A stretch of DNA of 64,000 bases from Viridothelium virens (lineage: Eukaryota > Ascomycota > Dothideomycetes > Trypetheliales > Trypetheliaceae). Of the stretch, positions 10,974 to 23,984 are shown one piece after another. Made by a program: the position numbers and the translations under genes. The notes under the pieces were generated by a model, which saw nothing but the letters and a program-made list of their open reading frames with translations, was not told the origin of the DNA and searched no databases. Position 1 is the stretch's first letter; every line of letters starts with the position of its first letter. Location of the stretch: assembly GCA_010094025.1 (NCBI GenBank), contig ML991779.1, positions 62,001 to 126,000 of the forward strand, in the 5' to 3' direction.

Positions 10974-11500
10974 GGTTGACCACGCTCGAGCATATAGCTT
11001 TCGCAAGAGGATGAGGTGATGTGCGCGTGTAGAGGCGTACAGGAATACAGCGCCTAAACGCGCGGGTAACTATTTTTCTTAATCTACTAAGACCTCCTAG
11101 TCTCGTTTTTGCCAGTTCTGCCAAGTGCTTAGATTCTGCTTGGATCATTGACAATAGTACTCGTCGGAAGAGGCGCAGCTCCATAACTCCTCCAGATTCT
11201 GGTCTTCGTTTCTGACATGGCTCATTCTTGTTATACTACTTTTTAAAGCAGCAAAATACACGTTAGACCAAAGGGCAAGGGTTGTAGTGTCCATTGCACG
11301 CAGCGGCAATTATTCGCGCTACTCCATAGCTAGCGCGCTACTGCACGAAGAGTAGGCAGTCGGAGCGCGCGTCATCTACAAGAGCAGCTTCAATTCATCA
11401 GCTTCCACAATCACCCCATTTTCTCCGTTACCTTTCACCAAATACCTCAGTAGCTCGATCCCTCCTCTTCCGGCCTCCTCATCAATCTAAATCCCCCAAT
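10974..11500. promoter_or_regulatory. Shared divergent promoter of the HCNGP gene and pre7
   Basis: 527 bp between two start codons pointing away from each other. It contains pyrimidine-rich stretches just upstream of pre7 (about 11400-11500). I did not recognise a known proteasome control element. Any co-regulation is inference from layout only. Confidence 0.5.
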
Positions 11501-12335
11501 ATGGCCTCTGTGTTCTCAGCATCAATACCACAAGAAGCACCAGGCTACTCTTTCAACCACCTATCTTCAGGCACGAGAGAACACGCCTTCAACCCGTAGG
11601 TGACTGTCTACCGCTTAGAGCTCCTCGCAGACTGACCTTCAACCTAGCTACACCGACAACGGCGGCTCCACCTTGGGTATCTCGGGTGCAGACTTTACCA
11701 TCTTCGCCGGTGACACCAGGTCTACCTCAGGCTACAACATCAACACCCGCTACGCCCCGAAACTCTTCAAGATCGGCGGTGAGGGCCCATCCAACGAAAA
11801 TGCACGGATTGTGCTGTCGGTGGTCGGCTTCGCTGCCGACGGTAACGCCCTCAAGGAGCGCCTCGATACCGTCGTCAAGATGTACAAGTACCAGCACGGG
11901 AAGCCCATGACCGTCGCCGCGTGCGCCCAACGGCTAAGTCACATCCTATACTCGAAGCGATTTTTCCCTTACTACGTACACGCGATCCTGGGAGGTCTAG
12001 ACGAGGATGGCAAAGGTGCGTTGTACAGCTATGATCCTGTAGGCAGCTATGAGCGAGAGCAATGTCGAGCGGCGGGATCAGCGTCGAGTCTCATTATGCC
12101 ATTCCTGGACAATCAAGTCAACTTCAAAAATCAATATGTTCCAGGGAGCGGAGTTGGCCATGCGTTAGAGCAACGGGTGCCGGAGCCCTTGCCTAGAAAG
12201 GATGTGGAACAATTGGTCAAGGATGCGTTTACGAGTGCGACTGAGCGGCAGATTGAGGTTGGTGATGGGCTGCAGATGATGACCATTACAAAGGATGGGA
12301 TAGAGGAGGTGTATAGCCCGTTGAAGAAGGACTGA
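11501..12335 (+). CDS. pre7: 20S proteasome subunit beta type-6 (Pre7/PSMB1)
   Basis: Non-catalytic beta6 subunit of the 20S core. The model is join(11501..11595, 11648..12335), 260 aa, normal for the family. The 52-nt intron uses GTAGGT...CCTAG. Using the later GTGACT donor would leave a stop codon in the exon, so the earlier donor is chosen; it restores FNPYTDNGGSTLGISGADF, the family hallmark. The core runs through FTIFAGDTRSTSGYNINTR, and ILGGLDEDGKGALYSYDPVG is also diagnostic. The gene lies about 4 kb from pre4, whose product sits beside beta6 in the ring. Confidence 0.95.
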
Positions 12336-12654
12336 TTGTAGTTGACTGAGGGGTACGGCTTAATGTACTATATCTCACAATCAAGTGATACCACTATCCA
12401 GCGTAGGCCTGCTCCCAAGTTCAAGTATCTCCATTTTCTGTCTATGCTTGTGCTCAAAATGCATTTCTGCCCTCGACTGTCAGCCTGAACACCTGAGTAT
12501 GTCCCAGCCGTACTACGTGTGCCTTGTATGCTCGTATGCTCTATAATGCATGCAGTCTTTGCTAAACTTCCTGGTATCATTGCTTTTCATTCATCCCTAC
12601 CAAATACCGTGATTAAGAGTCGAAACCCGAAGCCAAACTTCGACAGGGTTATGA
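12336..12654. other. Short convergent intergenic region
   Basis: 319 bp between the pre7 stop and the true 3' end of the SMP/C2 gene. It presumably holds both 3' untranslated regions. Nothing else is seen. Confidence 0.5.
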
Positions 12655-15600
12655 TTATACCTCCCTCTCAACACCCGCATCTCTCCCTCGATGATCAAAG
12701 AGCCCAGCCGCACGATTCACCGTGCGTTCGCCTTTACGTAGCACCCATTGCACAGTACGAGGACCCTGCCCACATTAGTTAGTGGTGCCGTTGAGTAACA
12801 CAGATTTCTGGGTTAATGGCTCAGGGACGGAAAGCAGCATACCTTCCACTGCATCAGCCCTCGATTCCTCCTGTGCAACTGCTGTCTGTGCTTCTTGTAA
12901 TCCTCAATCTGGCTGATTGGCCCTCTCTCACCGGAGTTCTCCAACTTTTCATTTTCTTTATCTTTCTTCCCCTCTTTCTGCTCCTCCGCTTCTCCCGTTT
13001 TTTCCTCAATTTGGTCATCTTCACTACTATCACTAACCTCTCGCACAACCTCCTCAGAGGCGTCCTCTACCTCGCCCGTCTCATGACTCGCATCCAGCGC
13101 CTCCATCACATCTTCAAGTGAGGGGTCCTTACGAGTGTACTGAAGGTGGTATCCGCTGAGTCCATTGTGGAATTTAACCTTCATCCTGATTGTCCCAACC
13201 TTGTCCCCGTACTCTTGCATGCAACACTTCTCCGCCCTCTCCAGGTCCCCCTTCCACACCGGCAACGTAATTTCCCTTTCCTCATCGTCCGGCACATCCT
13301 TCAGCCACAGGATTCCAAACGCCTGCGTCTTCTTTTTGTCAGATACATGCCTGTGACTTCTAAATTCCACCACCAGGTTCTCCGCGTATCGCTTCCGCAC
13401 GGCCAAATGCAGGCTCTGCCCTCGTTTACTCATCCACTTTCCCTCAGCCCCAGGCGTTGCATGCATCTTTCCACTCGCCAGCGAGCATCTTATCTTCAAT
13501 CGCATATCCCTTAGCTCCCTCGGAAGCTCACTCCCATCTGCGACATAGACATCCGGTGACAGGACCAAAGTCCCGTATTCCCAACCTTTTAACTCTCGTG
13601 GAAGCTGCGTCTTGACCGCACGAAACACAGTCGAGATCCTGATCCTCCCATATCCGATCCCGCCAGCAATCGGATATACTCCGACGCATTGGCTTCTCTC
13701 CTCAAAGAGGTGTTGCAGAGGCAGAGTCACGACGCCAAGTAGCGCGTCCATCTCGTGGATACGCGCATCTCGTACTGCAATTAGTACTTCGCTGTTCCGC
13801 CAATCTCGGATGAAGCGCTCCGTGCCCGCATTGAAGAAGGGCTTCGCATTCTTCGGCTTCGTGCGTGTCTTGAAAATCTTCTGATGATTGAGGATCACGG
13901 TGCAGTACGAGCTCGGCAGGTCGTCATCCTGCTCCGCTTCGTCCCCGTCGTCGACGTCAGCAGTTGCCTTACTCGCTTGTCGCTTGTTGATTTGCTCGTA
14001 TTCGAGACCGGTGATCTGGTGGATTTGGATGGAAAGAATGCCTGAAGGATAGTCTTCAGGGGGAGGAGCAGCGCAAATGAGCTCGTCTTGGCGCACTTTG
14101 AAGTCTTGAGCCTGTTGCTGAGAGAGTTCGCGGGATTCGTCGTGTTTGGCTTCACGTAGCTTGCGGCTGCTCTCCACGTCGACCTTCTCCTTGAGTTGCG
14201 AGACGGTGCGGATCGAGGTATCCAGCGTCTGCTTGGAGAGTTGGCTGTCACGGATGGGAACTTTAGAGAAGTATCCGACACTCCATTCAAGCTTGCCAGG
14301 CATTTTCTCATCCTTTGAGAGGGCCTTGAAGCCGTCGACTCGATTTTCTTGCATTCTGCCGTTCGTGGCTGGGTCCTGCATGATTTGCTTGAGGTCCACT
14401 TCAATACGTCCAAGATCATCATCCGCGGTTGTTCGGTCTGAGTCCCAGAGCTGGACGCGTAGGCGCTCATCAACGTTCAGCTCCTCCTGCGTTACAAGAA
14501 CGAATGCAGTCTCTTCCCAGCAAGGCTCCATGTCGCTTTGAATGACACGCGTAGACCAAACAGGTTTCCCAAATTTCGCCCAGCCGACAGAAACGTAAGG
14601 ATCTGCAGATCCATCCTTCAGTGGACCCCAACTACTATCGCCTTCTTTGAAGTCGTACCCCCGAACGATCCTCACGACAAGAACCCCGCGCGCGTTGGTG
14701 TCTTTCTTGAAGTCATCACCCACAATCATGTCTTTCAGATTGAGAGTCTTGCTCTTTGGGGCGACATATTCAGCAATGGCGGCGTCGATGGAGCTCTGGA
14801 CGAAATTGGAGATGATAGGTAAGTCAAGAACATTAACACCTTTCCGAGTAAGTGGCATACAGGAGACATCGACTTTCGGCTGGCCAAGAAAAGTCATTGT
14901 GCAAAGAGCGAAGAATGGTGGATCGGGAGTAAGTTGCAAGCGCATACGCATAGTTCCGACGATACCACGAAGCTCTGCCCAGACTGGCAATTTAATTCCA
15001 GCAGGGAGATAGAGGGCCATATAAATGTGCGCATTCTTAACTTTATCGCGGAATCGTTTACTGGCTGACCTCGAACGATAGGCAAAAGCAACCTCGAGGT
15101 TCACGAAATCGCCTTCCTCGGCTTCCATGCCTTCTGCGACGTTTTCTCCTTCTTGCTCTTCTTGCTCTCGTTGTTTATGGTCCTCTGTGTCATTTGAGTT
15201 TCGGTTATTATTGTCAGATGGATCGACATCTTGTTCGACCTCGCCTTGGCCAGGCACTGTTCTATCACTGTTCTCGTGATTTTCGGAGCCAGTCTTGATG
15301 TGCCCATCCTCGGATACAGAATGAGCAGCTGCACCAGTTGGCAGCCACCGAATTCCTAAAATGCGAATCGATTCGCTGCCCTGACCGATATCGTCCACAC
15401 TGACCATGCGGATAAGGCGAGGGAGAGATGCTTGCATGACGTCCTGTCAAGTGTAAGCAGCATCACTGTAAGCAGGTCACCGGACTAGGAGTGTCAAATT
15501 CAAAATCAAGGGGCTTGCGCGATGGTTCTTGGAGATAGAAAGGGTGCCAGCTTGACTGCCTATAAAAATTCGCAACCCACCTCGAGCGTGTCTGCTAAAC

Positions 15601-16609
15601 TTGTGAACAGGTCTGGATTGATCAATGGCCAGACCGAAGCGAGCAAACCGTTAAGCCATTGAGGAGATTCGGAGGCTTTGGTTCCTTGCAAACGCTTACC
15701 CTCTTGACGCTCTGCTTCCCATAACTCAGTCTCCCAAATTGCGCTGACTTTGGTTTCAATCCATTGGTGCATTCCAAGCACGATCACAGAGCCGAGGCCT
15801 ATCCCGAGGCCTAGAATGATTATACTAGAAGCGATGTTGCCAGAAGAAGGCCGTCCAATGATAGAGCTTTGGACTAGTTCACTGAAGCCAACGACTTTGT
15901 CAAGTACAAACAAGGAAAGTAGAGCTACAACGATCAGACCAATCCCGATATTGAATGCGAGATAGTACAGTCTAATGAGCTCAGCACGAGTAGCATCAAA
16001 GTTTGGAGGGGGAAAGGCTCTCTCCATGCCAATGTGGTTTTGCTGCGCTTCACGAGCCTCATCTTCCAAAGAGCCAGTGCTCTTCGAAGCAGCGTCCACT
16101 CCAGTCGCGGTTCTGTGATCTGCGCCTACCGGTTGTTCATTCTTGGGGATGTTCTTGAAATCACCCGCCGTCATGTCATGTACTATTACTGGGAGATGAG
16201 TTACGGGGTCCGTAACTTCACGCTCAGCACGTTCATCCTTGCGCTTCTGCATGGTCTTCCGTGACTCTCTTGGGTCTTGAGCGCCGGTGACAGCCTCGGA
16301 AGTATCCTCAGTCACATCCTGAGCTTTTACCTGGTCCTCTTGTGATAAGCCAGCCATGCCGGCTTCGCCTTGCTCACTCTTTTCATGAGCCATTGCTCCA
16401 GCCTGACCGTCCCCCTGCTGCCACTCAGGGCCTTTGTCGTTCCTTTCATTGGATTGGACAATGCCATGATCAGTGGCTCCTGCCTGTGCTCTTGCTCGCC
16501 GGTGTTCCTTTTCCTCACGATAGTCTTGTACGGTTGGGATTGGATGTCGGGAAGTGTAAGGATCTCTGGGGCGGCGCTTGCGTCCTTTAGTGTCATCGTC
16601 GTCGGACAT
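12655..16609 (-). CDS. SMP and C2 domain membrane-contact-site protein (Mug190/tricalbin type)
   Basis: Likely an ER-anchored lipid-transfer and tethering protein at membrane contact sites. The model is complement(join(12655..12765, 12843..15443, 15581..16609)), 1246 aa. The start is MSDDDDTKGRKRRP, the first ATG of the frame. An acidic/Gln-rich N-terminus precedes two hydrophobic segments (about 215-240 and 260-283). An SMP lipid-binding domain spans roughly 310-580, then C2 domains begin near 589 (GVLVVRIVRGYDFKEGD) and near 811 (GILSIQIHQITGLEYEQ). The last intron (77 nt, GTATGC...GGGCAG, CTAAC branch) sits just after QWK and replaces a short read-through tail with GPRTVQW...VEREV, matching the family's usual C-terminus. 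The DPYTSRHPIPTVQDYREE block suggests the S. pombe Mug190 branch; that naming is from memory. Confidence 0.85.
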
Positions 16610-18445
16610 CTTGTGCAGTGCGTCGAGGGTGTCCGACCGTGAGTTAGCAGACAATAGTTAGGTAGTCGATGGCAGCCATAATTTCGTGACAAGCTGCTGA
16701 ATTACTACGTGGTAGTCGCCATTGGCGTGCAGAAAGGCTTTCATGCAGAACAACATGAGACTGGCCTCATACGCAATTCACGGAAACGAGCGCCAATTGG
16801 TGAATGATCACAATCATTGGTTCGGAAGGCAGTTCCTGGACATGGTAGACAACAAGTTTCGACACGCGGAGACGCGCTTGCAGGGACGTGGAGCAATGAC
16901 GTCGGCAGCTTCACACGTGCTTCGCGGTTGCCTGTTTGCCTGAGCAAATGGAATGCCTGATAGCTCAGGTTGGGTGTAGCAGATGCTACGGTGCTTCCAT
17001 CCCCATTACCTCCTTGCGGTGAAAATGCCAGCAAACAGAAAGCCACATCTCAAACCCACCTAAATTATCTCCGCCACAAGCGCACAGTGTTCCTCCAACG
17101 TTGGATAGCTAGGCAAGCCACGCCGGTGAGGCTCTTCAGCCCCAATGGTTGGTGCATGCAACGATGGGATGTCGCAATAAAAGTTTCACAGTAACCGAGT
17201 AACGCAAGGAGAGACGATTAGGCTCCCGCGTTTCTCGCGTTGAGATTCGCCGAGAGAATGCTCTATACTGGACATACATGAACATGAACATGACCATATT
17301 GCAGGTTCCCGCACTGGCCCAGACAGCCACGACTACTCTAACATCGAGGGTCCACCGCCCTTTAAGCCACCACGTCAATCCAACCGACCCAGCAATTTGG
17401 AATCGGGACGCGAACGCGACCAGGTATGTAGCCCAGTCGATGCGGTTCGCACGGCAATTTTGCACCTTTGCATCTTCTACAGTCTGCAGCAACTTTCCAA
17501 CTGTTCTTTCTCTCCCTTCATTTCAGGCAGTTGGTTACCTAGAATGCCTGGCCAAGATCGTGACTCTAGATCTGATGCTTAAGCTGCAAGGCAGGTCGAT
17601 AAAACGCTTCGAGGAATTGTGGCACTTTCGAGACGCCCCGTACGTCGCAACTAACCACCACCAGTTATTCCTCCGCGCGATTACCTCAGCTCCGCTGACT
17701 GCCTCCCCCACCACCTTGTCTAAACTGGAGCTAGCCACGGCAGTCGGCGCTGATTGCAGGGGTTTCTACAATTTAGCCAGCATCTGGGCTTTGTACTACA
17801 TGGGCGAACGTCTTTGATGCGGTGATGCTGGTACGGAGTACTACTGGGGAGGATGCAGTCAGAAAAGCATGCTCGCTAGATCTTCCGATCAGCAATATCC
17901 AAACCTAATCAACGCCCATCGCACATGCCATCGCATCGTGCCGGCCTACCCATCCCATGTCGCAACAGGGTCAAGCGACGACAGCTCAGCTCTTCGGGTC
18001 GGTTTCTAGGAGATTGCACTGGATTGGACGAGATTCCACTGGTTTGGGTTTTGCTAAGTTAGATTAGTGTTTCTTATAGCGCAGATCCGACGTTTTTTCA
18101 CCGGTGAGCTTTGCGGGGACTTTTAGGATTAGTGAGGGCGCATGGGCGCAACCATTTCCTGCAGCCTGAAAATAGGTGCAGCTCTCGAGCACGAGAGCAA
18201 CGCTTGACTTGAACACTGCGTGACGGTGCCTGGGATGTCAGGGCTGCCAAACCATAGTGAGCATGGTAGGGCTGAGTGGTTCGTGAGCTCCGGACGACCT
18301 GCGACCTTTATCTCCCTTTGATGCCCCTGCGTCGAGCTCATAAACCGTTGGACGACGTTAGGTTTTCTATTCACGCTGGGAAAGAAGGACATAGCCGCCC
18401 GCAATAATCTCGCTGCCTATCTCTTGACTTAGAACCACCGACCAG
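16610..18445. other. Intergenic region between the SMP/C2 gene and the transcription factor
   Basis: 1.8 kb containing both genes' promoters. A 179-codon open frame at 17278-17817 (+) shows no recognisable domain and is probably chance. One TACGGAGTA copy lies at 17832-17840. No RNA gene is recognised. Confidence 0.5.
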
Positions 18446-21374
18446 ATGAGTATCGAAGTTTTGGCCGAACCGTACGATTCCCCGTTGGACGGACTGGATG
18501 ATCTTGAACAGGTGTACGCCGCCAGTGCTGCTTCTACCGGTGTTGGACCTGCGAATAGCGATGACTGGGACTGGCTTGGTGGGCTGGGATTTTCGATTAC
18601 GCACCCTCTTTCTTTCTCCCCTGATTCATCCCCCGGCGAAATGTCCAATTCTAATGAAAACACCTACCCCGAAAGTCTGTCTGCGTCGGTCAGCACGTCC
18701 GTCACTTTAGACCAGGATCGCCCCCATCTTTTGGAAACTAGTAGCATTCCCGATCACTCCAGAGATATGGACCATTTCTTGCACATGCAGGACTTGAATG
18801 GGAGTTCTAACAACCTTTCTGATACTTCTTGGGAATTCCCCGTTTCGGACACCCACCAAAAGAATGAGAATGATCATCGCTATTCATTGCCGCCACCCGA
18901 CATATCCAGCTATCCAAGTCAACCCACCTTATCGTCTTTTGACCCCTTCCCAGGAGGTCGAACTGCAGAACTCGCCGGCTATCAATCAGAAGTTCCACCT
19001 TTCGGAGCCAATGTAGCGGACTTCGGACTCGGCATCTCTGATGATTTCCATGGGATACCGGCCGGAGGTCCCGCTTTGCAGGCCTCCCTGGCGCAACCTT
19101 CAATTCATTCGATATTTTCCAGCAGGCTGGGACCAAGAGGCTTGACCGTACCTCACAACTCCCCCAACAATTTCCATCATTATGAAGACCTTACAATCCA
19201 TCCACACGTCCATTCACCTTTCAATTCTCACAGAGCTCTGTCAGAGCGTATCGAAGATCTGGCAAACAATCACCCCGGTAAGGACCACGGCCCTTCGTCT
19301 TGATGTTCGTAGTGGCTAATTCACAGAAAAGCATATCTACATCCAGCAGACTCAGACTCTACGCATCATCACCAGAGACTCAGCGCACCACCGCAACTGG
19401 CCTTCGAAGATGAACCTCACCATTACACACCACCTCTGCGGCCAACTAGCTCGAATCGAAACAGTTTTCATAGCTCTGTGGTGGGAAGCTCCTCTGGTAT
19501 CTATCATTCAGATCCCTTCTCCCACCGTTCTTTAGGTCACTATGAGTCTAATCCAACTCCGCCCATCGTCCCATCCATGGAAGACGACGGCCAATTCTCT
19601 CTCGATCAATCCTCACGGTTTCTGGATGCCGAAAGTGGCCAAGCTTTATCCAGCGCTTCTCATCAGTCCACCCGAAGTGCCTCAGTGACAAGCGCAAAGG
19701 CGTCAGCTTCGTCAAATTCCCAGATAAAGCGGCGAAGAAGGGAAGATTCCATGAAGGCTGGTGGACGAAAGCGCGGCTCTCACTTGGCTGATAACACGAA
19801 AGCTAGCGCACGAGAGATGCGAGACGTTGTCTCGTGTTGGAGATGTGTCTTCCAAAGAGACAAGGTATGGAAATCCGGACCTGCCACTTCGAGATTTGAG
19901 ACTAATTCCCACGAGTGTGGTCCTGGCCAAATATGTCACAGATGTTTGAAGCGTATCAATCGAGCACGGCCAAACGGTGCTCTTGGTTGCGATCGGACCA
20001 GGTTAATGGATCTCCAACTACAATTCCTGCCAGGTGCGGTCGAGTACCGAACGACTAGAAAGTTCACAACTGACTAGAATGAACAGGAGTGATGGGAATG
20101 ATCCACGAACGTCAAGCTTTACGGAGCTTCTGTCAGACACAAATTGGCCACCTCGATGAGACTCCAATCACGATCAAGCTCAGCATAGGTTTAGCGCATC
20201 CAATCGTTTGTACCGTACACGAATTTGCTCCAACTACTCCAGAGTTGGCAAAGCAAGCACAATATATCAGAAATCCCAATACTGGTCATAGCGAGCGTAT
20301 TATCAAACGATCGCCTCCCTTGGCCCTATATCACGTGCAAGACGCTGATGCACGAATCTATGAAAGATATATTGACGACGTTGTCCGGCGTCACCTGTCC
20401 GATTTACCGAGGAAGTTCTATCAAGAGGAGGACGATGACTTTGCGAAGCGTCTCCTCAAGCTCATGGTCGACCTTTTCTACGAGGATCCCGATAGCAAGG
20501 TGAGCTCACATGACGACCAGTACTGTCAGGTAGACAGTCGTTCTGACACGAAATAGCATCAACCTCTCCTTGGACAAATTATGCGTCTTATCCTGGTGAC
20601 CTATATGATGGGCCGCACACTAACCTTTACCCCGGAAACCCAGGAATCACTTCTCCATTGGCTTAGTCACAGGCATCACTTTCCGCTTCCCCATGATCCT
20701 TATACTTCTCCGCGCATGGCGAACCGTCAACTAAAGTACCTCTTCTCTCTACTCCACCGGGAGCTTCTCACGAACCTTCTCAACAAGCTTCAGCAAATTC
20801 TCCACTCCTCCAACGTGCGGGGAAACTGGGTTCCTGCATTTTTATGCCTTCTGGGTCTCGCAATGGCACAAGAGGATATGCAAAGAACTGTTTATATCAT
20901 TATGGACGATCGGTGGCAACGCAGAGAAATCGTGGGAGCACATGCAGCCAACGAGGCGGATGGAGCTGCTGAAGCGATTGATGAGAGGTTTCACTTCTTG
21001 TGCAGTCTATTCTCCTCCAAGTTCAACAAGAGTCTGAACCCGCTCAAAGACAATGGATACGAGCACATGACCAAATGGATTGGAGACAGGGAAATGCGAT
21101 TTGTGAGGGACGTGTCAGATTTGGTGGACGAAAAGAGTACGTGAATATTTCCCCTACATTAACTCTCGCATTCTACACTGCTCTCTACGACAGCGCCTGT
21201 CTGTACAGTGGTCGGTTCTCTGCACGTGGAAGAATGTTTACGCTAACCTCGTTGGTCACAGAGTCATATCTGCAAGAGCGGCAAGCGATGCCAATCTCGT
21301 TGGAAACGCAGACACTAAGCACGTCACGACTCCTGGCTCGTTTTCTACTGGGGCTGAAAAGTACGCAACAGTGA
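18446..21374 (+). CDS. Fungal Zn2Cys6-like transcription factor, six exons
   Basis: Putative DNA-binding regulator. The model is join(18446..19277, 19332..19864, 19916..20033, 20087..20499, 20557..21136, 21262..21374), 862 aa; all five introns (50-125 nt) restore the frame. Residues 1-430 are Ser/Pro/His-rich and disordered. A basic stretch (KRRRRED, RKRG) precedes a zinc cluster with Cys at 446, 449, 456, 462, 465 and 480: CWRC-x6-C-x5-C-x2-C-x14-C. The first five spacings are canonical for Zn2Cys6, and the last loop is longer than usual. The C-terminal half is helical, as in a family of fungal regulators that I recognise but cannot name, ending SRLLARFLLGLK. Intron 2 is 51 nt without a stop, so its retention would insert 17 residues inside the zinc cluster. 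Target genes are unknown. Confidence 0.82.
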
Positions 21375-22184
21375 ATGTCTCAGAATCAACGGGGTCGGCT
21401 ATTTGTGTATCCACTCATTTACTAGCATCTCATTGGCATTTGCAAGCAGGGATACTCGCTATAATTTCCATAAGCGGCGACCAATAGGCCCTCAGGCGTT
21501 CTACTGCAGCTCGTGAGCCGCTGGAGACGGGAAAGCAAAGAAATTTGGCGCTTTTCGTCACGCTTTGTCGCATTTACAAGCATTGGAACGCAGAACTGAG
21601 ACATGTGTATCATGATCATTAGCACTATACCACTTTTAGCGGCTACATGCGCGCACGAACCTATCGATTGAGATGATTATATATCTTAGATAATCATTCT
21701 CGGCTAGCAGGCAAGAGTGACTATGCGAGGAAATTCCGTATGCTGTAGGTGATCCTAAAGCTCCCTACGTCACAGCTACATTGGACGCAAAAATTGCTCC
21801 ATCCAACTGGTGATCAATCTTTTGGGTTACAAGGGACTCAATGTCGCCTATCATCTACGCGTGATTGTGGCTGATCTAATTTCGGTGTCGACCTTTCGCA
21901 CGGAATTCAGTAAAGGTACTTTAGACTTTGTATTGCCGCCAAAGCACCCAAGACCCTAACTAACCTCACGTGGCAGATGCCGGCCCGATCAGATTTGCAC
22001 ATCCCTAAATCCTACAAAATCGGGGCACCGGTGTGAACCCTGAAATTGCGGCTGAACGGTCAACGAGAATATGAAGATGCCGTACGGCTGATTGTGGGGT
22101 GGTCCAGATAGAGTGGGTACTATGATCTAGGACCAGCACATGGCATACGTTAGATCCTTGCAGGTGGCCTTCTTTGGGATGGCT

Positions 22185-22193
22185 TACTCCGTA
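22185..22193 (-). repeat. TACGGAGTA motif (reverse copy)
   Basis: An exact reverse-complement copy of the 9-mer that also occurs at 6191, 6198, 17832, 43889 and 53847. It lies in an intergenic region, and its function is unknown. Confidence 0.6.
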
Positions 22194-23952
22194 GATAGAT
22201 TCGTAGCTTGATACACACGTGGCGGCGACAGGGGGTAACAAAGCGGATGGGAAACTAGAGGGAAGGGGAGGGATCGGACTACTGCGGTGGCAGCCTTCAT
22301 TATGCTCGTCACGTTGCCGAAGATTGTAGCTTCACCGGCATCAAAGTTCCCAATCAGGAGAGCTTAAAACCATCGCTGCTGCTATCACGGCGACTACAAA
22401 TACATGTGATCATGGGTCTAGTGAATCTTCACACCGTGGCATCTACTTGGATTGATACTTGCAGGCTTGATGGGCATGCAAGCGCTTTTTTCGGGCTGGT
22501 CCATCCGAACCCTAAAGCTAAAACTTCACAGACAGGAATTAAACAGTCCGGTGGCTATTGGGTGCCTTGCATGGCTTACCCAAGTTCCTACGCTCAGTAG
22601 ATGGAAACTGCAACTAAGACAAGTAATCATACAAGGAATATTAGTGGCGCTTCCCCAGAACCATGGATGGTGAAACCAACGTGAGCAATGATGGACTGAC
22701 TGCGCGAACGGGGGCACTGAGCAGGAAAGGAAAAACAGAGACGAAATAGACAAGAGAAGTAAAGACGACAGCCTAAGTATAGCAGCAGGAAGTGGTCTTG
22801 CTGAGGATTTGTCAGGTCGGAAAGTTGCTGGCAAGCTCCAAATCGCCATCTCCTGTTCCATCCCCCTATTGGGGTAGCCCAGCGTTGACCGGTCAAAGGG
22901 TGGAGGAAATGAAGGGACTCGTATTTCTGATAAACAGAAGCATAAAAAAGCACGAAAAAAGGCAGATGTACGTCTGCTATAGTCCTGCACAATTCTATCA
23001 AGAGAAGAGAACGGCAGGGTGGAGTAAAGATGCAGACGCGGTCCTTGCGACAGACCTGGAGTTTCCTCCTTTGCTCTTCCACTGACTGATGAAGTAGCGC
23101 TGGGATCATGGAAGAACGAGATCGAAACGCAGGCAAATCGTGGGTTCTGGATGGACAAGACTTTCAAAGCGTCATTTGCTAATTCTAGCAAGACGACGAC
23201 TGTTTCGTGATCCGTCCTGAGGATTGCTACCCGGATGTGAGAGCATCGTGTCAGACCGGGAACGATATTCAGCTTCGGGCTTGGCCTATTGTCGAGCTAA
23301 ATGAAGCTCGATTCCATCAAGGACGAGGTTTTCAGGATGGTGGACTAGCTTGAAGTCATTGCAAGTACAGAGTAAGTCTCGTGGGCATGGCGGAAGGGAG
23401 CGCTGATTGGGCGGAAGTTTACGAGCAAGCCAATGACAGGAGAAGGAGGAGAAGATGCATAGGTAGGTAGAGGTACCTAAGGCAGGCAGAGAGGTAGAGG
23501 TGAGCACCAGCACCGCACCTTAGTAGTTGATAATGAAAGTGCTCGGCCGAGCTCCGGAGGCGAGTTGTCCGGCCGTGCGGTGCGTACCTTAACGTACCGT
23601 ATCCATACCTGTGCCTACGCCTGTGCCACCCCCACCGACGAGTTCTAGTTACATACATAACTAATTTCTGACGCGCCTTTTCTCTTCTTCTTCTTTTCCT
23701 CATACAATTTCTACGAACGCATAATCAACCTCCAATTCTGGACTGATCTTCGGAAAGGTCCGTCTATAGGCTGGATGGTCATATTGGCGTTCCAGACCAA
23801 GAGGACGCAAAAAAGGCTCCCAGCCAAGGCATTCGAGTGGATGTTGAGATGGTTTGGGCAGTCACCTGCGCGCCCGACACGATTGATCGACAGGATGAGC
23901 TTGGTGAGCTTCAGTTTTTACTGACGCCAGGCGGTGAAGAGTGCAATCAGCT

Positions 23953-23984
23953 GTAATCATGTAATCATGTAATCATGTCATCAT
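23953..23984. repeat. Short tandem repeat, 8-bp unit GTAATCAT
   Basis: Three perfect copies followed by one variant (GTCATCAT). A small minisatellite in intergenic DNA, about 560 bp upstream of the ArfGAP start. Confidence 0.8.

Noticed and set aside
11596-11606. Alternative donor GTGACT for the pre7 intron
   Set aside because: It would place a TAG stop in the exon; the GTAGGT donor keeps the frame and the conserved sequence.
17278-17817. 179-codon open frame on the plus strand
   Set aside because: No signal peptide, domain or family resemblance; composition like surrounding non-coding DNA and no splice structure.
22526-23191. 221-codon open frame on the minus strand in the 3.2-kb gap
   Set aside because: Low-complexity Ser/Leu/Phe/Cys mix typical of chance frames; an overlapping frame of similar quality exists.
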